Source: Paenibacillus phyllosphaerae (GTDB lineage: Bacteria; Bacillota; Bacilli; Paenibacillales; Paenibacillaceae). From it: DNA of 64,000 nt. This document shows positions 60,336 to 64,000 of this stretch, one piece after another. The position numbers and the translations under genes are program-made. Under the pieces are notes generated by a model that was given only the letters and a program-made list of their open reading frames with translations, made no database searches and was not told the origin of the DNA. Positions within the stretch are counted from its first letter, which is position 1; each line of letters starts with the position of its first letter. The stretch lies in contig NZ_JACHXK010000002.1 of NCBI RefSeq assembly GCF_014192105.1, forward strand, positions 183,380 through 247,379, given 5' to 3'.

Positions 60336-60779
60336 ATGAACCTTAGCGAACGACTGAACGACGATATGAAACAAGCTATGAAGGCTCAAGAGAAATTTAA
60401 GCTGACAACGATTCGTATGGTGCGTGCATCCATTAAGAATCAGGAGATCGAGCTTAAGCGTCCTCTTGAAGATGCCGAAGTGCTTGACATTCTAAGCCGT
60501 GAGGTCAAACAACGTAAAGATTCCCTCCAAGAATTTGAGAAAGCCGGCCGCGATGATCTTGCCAAAGACCTCGCAGCAGAAATTGAAATTATTAGTGCAT
60601 ACCTGCCCACGCAGCTCACCGAAGAAGAAATCAAAGTGATTGTTCAACAGACCATCCAGGAAACCGGTGCTTCTTCGAAAGCCGAAATGGGGAAAGTCAT
60701 GACCGCCCTGATGCCGAAAGTCAAAGGGCTTGCAGACGGTAAACTAGTAAACTCGCTTGTGCAGCAATTTCTGCAATAA
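60336..60779 (+). CDS. yqeY: YqeY, GatB/YqeY domain protein
   Basis: A 147-residue helical protein of the YqeY family, related to the tRNA-binding tail of GatB; precise role unknown. It starts MNLSERLNDDMKQAMKAQEK, with AGGAGG 12 bases upstream, and has the typical YLPTQLTEEEI and EMGKVMTALMPKVKGLADGK segments. Cotranscribed with rpsU and closed by a strong terminator. Confidence 0.95.
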   Translation: MNLSERLNDDMKQAMKAQEKFKLTTIRMVRASIKNQEIELKRPLEDAEVLDILSREVKQRKDSLQEFEKAGRDDLAKDLAAEIEIISAYLPTQLTEEEIKVIVQQTIQETGASSKAEMGKVMTALMPKVKGLADGKLVNSLVQQFLQ

Positions 60780-60795
60780 CATAGGCTGAACGCCA

Positions 60796-60825
60796 AACAC
60801 TCCCCGCAAGGGGAGTGTTTTTTCG
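60796..60825 (+). terminator. Intrinsic terminator after yqeY
   Basis: Arms AACACTCCCC (60796-60805) and GGGGAGTGTT (60810-60819) with a GCAA loop, followed by TTTTCG after the stem. Confidence 0.92.
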
Positions 60826-60840
60826 TCTTATGGACTAAAA

Positions 60841-60869
60841 TGAAACGAAATTGACACATTTAACGTATA
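60841..60869 (+). promoter_or_regulatory. Sigma-W-type promoter of yqeZ-floA
   Basis: TGAAAC (60841-60846), 17 bases, CGTATA (60864-60869), a consensus match to sigma-W promoters, 29 bases before the yqeZ start. In B. subtilis the same operon (yqeZ-yqfA-yqfB) is a sigma-W target. A TTGACA at 60851 lacks a partner -10. Confidence 0.8.
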
Positions 60870-60898
60870 GTGTCACACATCAGTCAAGGGGGGACGGT

Positions 60899-62275
60899 AT
60901 GGTTCAACGTACAATAAGGCCGCCAGCACGATGGCTGCCGATGTTCCTGTTGATGCTTATCAGCTGCATGCTGGCGCTGACGGGCGCAGCCGCCGCTGAG
61001 AGCGCTTCATCGGCGGGACCGGCAGTATATGTCGTCAAGGCGGAGCAGACCGTAGAGACAGGGCTGGAGTCGTTCCTGGAACGGGCGTATAAGGAGGCGG
61101 AGGAAGCGCGAGCCGACCAGGTGATCCTTATCCTGAACACATTCGGCGGACGCGTGGACAGTGCGGAAGCAATCGGGCATCTCGTACGAACGAGCAAGGT
61201 GCCGACGACCGCATTCGTGCAAGGCAAGGCCGTATCGGCAGGAACTTATATCGCGCTGAATGCCAAGTCGCTTGTCATGCAGCCAGGCAGTACGATCGGG
61301 GCAGCTGCGGTGGTCGATGGTTCAGGCGATCTGATCGACAATCCGAAGACGGTATCGTTCTGGACGAGTGTGATGATGGAGGCAGCCCGTCAAAACGGAC
61401 GCAATCCGGATATCGCGGCTGCGATGGTCGACCCTGGCATGCAGCTTACGCTAGACGAAATCGGCAAGACAAAGAAAAAAGGCGATATTCTGACGCTCAC
61501 GGCAAGTGAAGCGATTAAAGTCGGTTATGCGGAATACACAGCTGCAACGCTAGAGGAAGTGCTGCAGCACAATCAGTGGGAGCAGAGAACGATCGTGGAG
61601 GTAGAGCCAACAGGCGCCGAACGCCTTGCCGAATTCCTCACATCGCCGCTCCTGATGACCTTACTGCTCATTATCGGGATCGCGGGAGTCGCGATCGAGC
61701 TGTTCGTACCTGGCTTCGGCTTCCCGGGGATCATCGGGACATTGGCGTTTGCCCTTTATTTCTTCGGACATTACGTAGCCGGATTCGCCGGGATGGAGGA
61801 TGTCGTGCTGTTCGTCATCGGCGTTGCGCTGCTGATCAGCGAGGTGTTCGTGCCAAGCTTCGGCATATTGGGCATTCTCGGTTCAGCTGCAATCGTAGCC
61901 GGCGTGTTGATGGCCTCGGCCGATGTGGAGACCGCACTACTGTCTTTGGCGGTTGCGCTTGTGGCGGCAACGGTTATTGTGGTCCTGATCGCGAAACGGT
62001 TCAAGCATCGAGGGGTGTGGAATCGCTTCATACTAAGCGATAAGCTGACGACCGAGGAAGGGTATGTCTCGAATATCAATCGGGTGGAGCTGATCGGGCG
62101 CACAGGCGAGACGCTCACGCCGCTTCGTCCATCGGGAACGGTGGTTATTGACGGCAGCCGGGTAGATGTCGTCACTTCGGGCGAATTTATTCCGGCAGGG
62201 TCGCGTATTGTTGTGCTGAAGGTGGAAGGGACGCGTGTCGTCGTGGCGACAGATACGAAGTCGAATCTGCTGTAA
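60899..62275 (+). CDS. yqeZ: NfeD-family membrane protein with ClpP-class serine protease domain
   Basis: NfeD1b-type protein that works with flotillin in membrane organisation and stress resistance. ATG 60899 is chosen for AAGGGGGG upstream; a start at 60851 would include the promoter. In 458 residues: signal/anchor segment (about 12-33), a SppA/ClpP-like protease domain (about 40-235, with TFGGRVDSAEAI and the GKAVSAGTY segment holding the probable catalytic serine), several membrane helices (about 245-380, GFGFPGIIGTLAFALYFFGH) and a C-terminal OB-fold NfeD domain (about 395-458, GRTGETLTPLRPSG). floA follows after 27 bases. Confidence 0.93.
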   Translation: MVQRTIRPPARWLPMFLLMLISCMLALTGAAAAESASSAGPAVYVVKAEQTVETGLESFLERAYKEAEEARADQVILILNTFGGRVDSAEAIGHLVRTSKVPTTAFVQGKAVSAGTYIALNAKSLVMQPGSTIGAAAVVDGSGDLIDNPKTVSFWTSVMMEAARQNGRNPDIAAAMVDPGMQLTLDEIGKTKKKGDILTLTASEAIKVGYAEYTAATLEEVLQHNQWEQRTIVEVEPTGAERLAEFLTSPLLMTLLLIIGIAGVAIELFVPGFGFPGIIGTLAFALYFFGHYVAGFAGMEDVVLFVIGVALLISEVFVPSFGILGILGSAAIVAGVLMASADVETALLSLAVALVAATVIVVLIAKRFKHRGVWNRFILSDKLTTEEGYVSNINRVELIGRTGETLTPLRPSGTVVIDGSRVDVVTSGEFIPAGSRIVVLKVEGTRVVVATDTKSNLL

Positions 62276-62302
62276 ATTGAATACATCTAGGAGGCGGTAC
62301 AT

Positions 62303-63292
62303 TTGGATCCAATCGTAAGTATTATCATCATCGCGGTAATCGCGATCATTGTTCTATCGGTGTTCTTGAGTTTCTTCCCGATCATGCTCTGGATCTCGGC
62401 GCTCGCTTCGGGCGTGCGGATCTCGATCATCACGCTCGTCGCGATGCGGCTGCGCCGCGTCATTCCAAGCCGGATCGTCAATCCGTTGATCAAGGCAACG
62501 AAGGCGGGACTTGGCTTAACGATCAATCAGCTGGAAAGCCACTTCCTGGCAGGCGGTAACGTAGACCGAGTTGTCAACGCGCTTATCGCTGCGCAGCGCG
62601 CGAATATCGAGCTGGTCTTCGAGCGTGCGGCTGCGATCGACCTGGCCGGACGAGACGTGCTTCAGGCCGTTCAGATGAGCGTTAATCCGCGCGTCATCGA
62701 GACGCCGATCGTTGCTGCAGTCGCGAAGGACGGCATCGAAGTAAAAGTTAAAGCGCGCGTAACGGTTCGCGCGAACATTGAACGCCTCGTCGGCGGCGCC
62801 GGAGAAGAAACGATCATCGCCCGCGTCGGCGAAGGTATCGTCACGACGGTCGGCTCCTCCAACTCGCACAAAGACGTTTTGGAGAATCCGGATTTGATCT
62901 CACGTACCGTACTTGGCAAAGGGCTCGACGCGGGCACGGCCTTCGAGATTCTATCCATCGATATCGCGGACGTGGACGTAGGCAAGAACATCGGGGCGCA
63001 CTTGCAGACCGAGCAAGCCGAAGCGGACAAACGGATTGCCCAAGCGAAAGCGGAAGAGCGCCGTGCAATGGCCGTCGCGCAGGAGCAAGAGATGAAGGCT
63101 CGCGTCGTCGAGATGAGAGCGCGCGTCGTTGAGTCGGAATCGCAAGTACCGCTGGCAATGGCGGATGCCCTTCGTACGGGCAAGATCGGCGTGATGGATT
63201 ACATGAACCTGAAGAATTTAGAAGCGGATACCCAGATGCGCAATTCCATCGGGAAACCGGACGCATCTTCATCCGATAAAGATGAACACTAG
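62303..63292 (+). CDS. floA: Flotillin-like protein FloA
   Basis: SPFH-domain scaffold of functional membrane microdomains. TTG 62303 follows AGGAGGCGG by about 5 bases. The 329-residue protein has an N-terminal membrane hairpin (about 3-30), the SPFH domain (about 45-220) and a C-terminal coiled region rich in Ala/Glu/Arg (about 230-290, [19 protein letters not shown]). Length and start match B. subtilis YqfA/FloA (331). It shares the sigma-W-type promoter with yqeZ. Confidence 0.96.
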   Translation: MDPIVSIIIIAVIAIIVLSVFLSFFPIMLWISALASGVRISIITLVAMRLRRVIPSRIVNPLIKATKAGLGLTINQLESHFLAGGNVDRVVNALIAAQRANIELVFERAAAIDLAGRDVLQAVQMSVNPRVIETPIVAAVAKDGIEVKVKARVTVRANIERLVGGAGEETIIARVGEGIVTTVGSSNSHKDVLENPDLISRTVLGKGLDAGTAFEILSIDIADVDVGKNIGAHLQTEQAEADKRIAQAKAEERRAMAVAQEQEMKARVVEMRARVVESESQVPLAMADALRTGKIGVMDYMNLKNLEADTQMRNSIGKPDASSSDKDEH

Positions 63293-63343
63293 ATTTCTAT
63301 GGACGAAATAGACGGTTCAATCACCGTAGGAGGTGAGTAACGC

Positions 63344-63835
63344 TTGAACCAGCTCATTCAACTGCTGCTTGAGAATATTTATGTAGTCGTTATTGCTGCA
63401 GGTTTTCTCCTTTCGCTGTTGTCCAAGGCCCGCAAGTCCGGCAGGTCCCCCGTAAGAATGCCGAGCTTCGGGGGAAATCCTGGATCCGATTCGACGAGGC
63501 ATCATGATCGGTCTGATGAAGCAATGGAAGATCATTCCGATGGAATGAATCGCCCGCAAACTTGGGATCAGGTGCCGGGAGAAAACTCAGCCATGGCTTC
63601 CGAATACGGCGCCAGGCACGAGCGGCGGCCTTCGCCTTTCCAATCGGGAAGCGCATCTTCTTACGACGGATCTTCGTCCCGAATTAAGAGAGGAGCCGCG
63701 CCAGCTTCATCGTCAACTGAGCCGAAGGTCGAAGAGCCTGCCTTCCGCATGCCGGAACGCGATGAATTGCGCAAAGCGATCATCATGGCCGAAGTACTCG
63801 GTCCGCCGCGCTCTAAGCGCCCTATACGCCGCTGA
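63344..63835 (+). CDS. Small membrane-anchored hypothetical protein downstream of floA
   Basis: TTG 63344 follows GTAGGAGGTGA. The 163-residue product has one N-terminal membrane segment (about residues 8-26), a long hydrophilic Ser/Gly/Arg-rich middle that looks disordered, and a conserved-looking C-terminus, ELRKAIIMAEVLGPPRSKR. It takes the place of yqfB in the B. subtilis operon but does not obviously resemble it. Cotranscription with yqeZ-floA suggests a role at the flotillin microdomains or in envelope stress; this is inference from position. Confidence 0.75.
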   Translation: MNQLIQLLLENIYVVVIAAGFLLSLLSKARKSGRSPVRMPSFGGNPGSDSTRHHDRSDEAMEDHSDGMNRPQTWDQVPGENSAMASEYGARHERRPSPFQSGSASSYDGSSSRIKRGAAPASSSTEPKVEEPAFRMPERDELRKAIIMAEVLGPPRSKRPIRR

Positions 63836-63863
63836 TTCGGCTGCGGCATTCCTGTGAATAGAT

Positions 63864-63930
63864 GAACGTCTTCTTGGCCTTTGGGCGCTTACAGCGCCTC
63901 TTAAGGTCCTAAGAAGGCGTTCTTTTTGTT
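63864..63930 (+). terminator. Long multi-tier terminator hairpin
   Basis: GAACG-T-CTTCTT (63864-63875) pairs with AAGAAG-G-CGTTC (63911-63922); inside, GGCCTT pairs with AAGGTCC and GGGCGC with GCGCCT. Five T follow. It closes the yqeZ-floA operon. Confidence 0.85.
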
Positions 63931-63995
63931 TTGGGCCAAAAGCGTCATGAAACCGCCTCTGAGCGCATAGGTTGGTACAGTACGGGAAGGGGGCA

Positions 63996-64000
63996 ATGAG
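63996..64000 (+). CDS. Start of the next gene (cut by window end)
   Basis: GAAGGGGG followed 4 bases later by ATG 63996 marks a probable start codon. In B. subtilis the next conserved gene would be the sporulation gene yqfC; only five bases are visible, so identity is a guess from gene order. Confidence 0.35.

Noticed and set aside
60851..60879. Sigma-A promoter with TTGACA at 60851 before yqeZ
   Set aside because: No acceptable -10 lies 16-18 bp downstream, while TGAAAC-N17-CGTATA fits a sigma-W promoter precisely.

Overview
The window is a chromosomal segment of a spore-forming, mid-to-high-GC Firmicute, most likely Paenibacillus or a close relative. The evidence is the germination protease Gpr, SpoIIP, competence genes comEA-comEB-comEC, AddAB instead of RecBCD, a CIRCE-controlled hrcA-grpE-dnaK-dnaJ operon, AGGAGG ribosome binding sites with frequent GTG/TTG starts, and a gene order that broadly follows the Bacillus subtilis comE to yqfB region. 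No rRNA, tRNA, CRISPR array, insertion sequence or prophage was seen.

Layout. 1-457: a tandem array of hairpin repeats running off the left edge. 458-5550: competence DNA uptake genes and a D-2-hydroxyacid dehydrogenase. 5789-7500: an ECF sigma factor and its membrane anti-sigma factor. 7810-18015: holA, rpsT (reverse strand), gpr, a chemoreceptor, spoIIP, yqxA, lepA, hemW. 18112-19349: a DinB-like protein and an acetyltransferase, divergent around a perfect 17-bp palindrome. 19547-29098: heat-shock operon, a YfhD-family small protein, prmA, a site-2 protease homologue, rsmE, mtaB. 29242-32917: Nudix hydrolase, deoC, convergent Na/Pi cotransporter, an rRNA methyltransferase. 33066-33635 (reverse): a CD3324-family DNA-binding-like gene behind a long structured leader with a 9-codon peptide, an intrinsic terminator and a 34-codon ORF that overlaps the gene start. 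33883-47163: addB-addA-sbcD-sbcC (double-strand-break processing) and an unknown membrane protein. 47279-54501 (reverse): a six-gene mannitol PTS operon mtlA-mtlR-mtlF-mtlD-ptsI-ptsH. 54690-58009: an AraC regulator divergent from a GH31 alpha-xylosidase. 58161-60021: NlpC/P60 hydrolase, a proline-rich protein, a HIT protein. 60147-63835: rpsU-yqeY, then yqeZ-floA and a small membrane protein behind a sigma-W-type promoter. The last bases hold the start of another gene.

How the parts work together. The ECF sigma factor and the yqeZ-floA operon both carry promoter-like sites of the same build (TGNAAC, 17 bp, CGTN), which suggests a cell-envelope stress circuit inside the window. The mannitol operon has a CcpA (cre) site lying inside the spacer of its predicted promoter and carries its own Enzyme I and HPr, so it could run its own phosphotransfer chain. 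A LexA-like box upstream of addB suggests SOS control of addBA-sbcDC. Relative to the B. subtilis order, about 31 kb of other genes lie between mtaB and rpsU.

The most interesting unexplained items are the attenuator-like leader of the CD3324-family gene, the tandem hairpin array at the left edge, a branched RNA structure upstream of the Nudix gene, and a duplicated 50-bp hairpin between lepA and hemW. All functional calls come from reading motifs and gene order; no database search was run.
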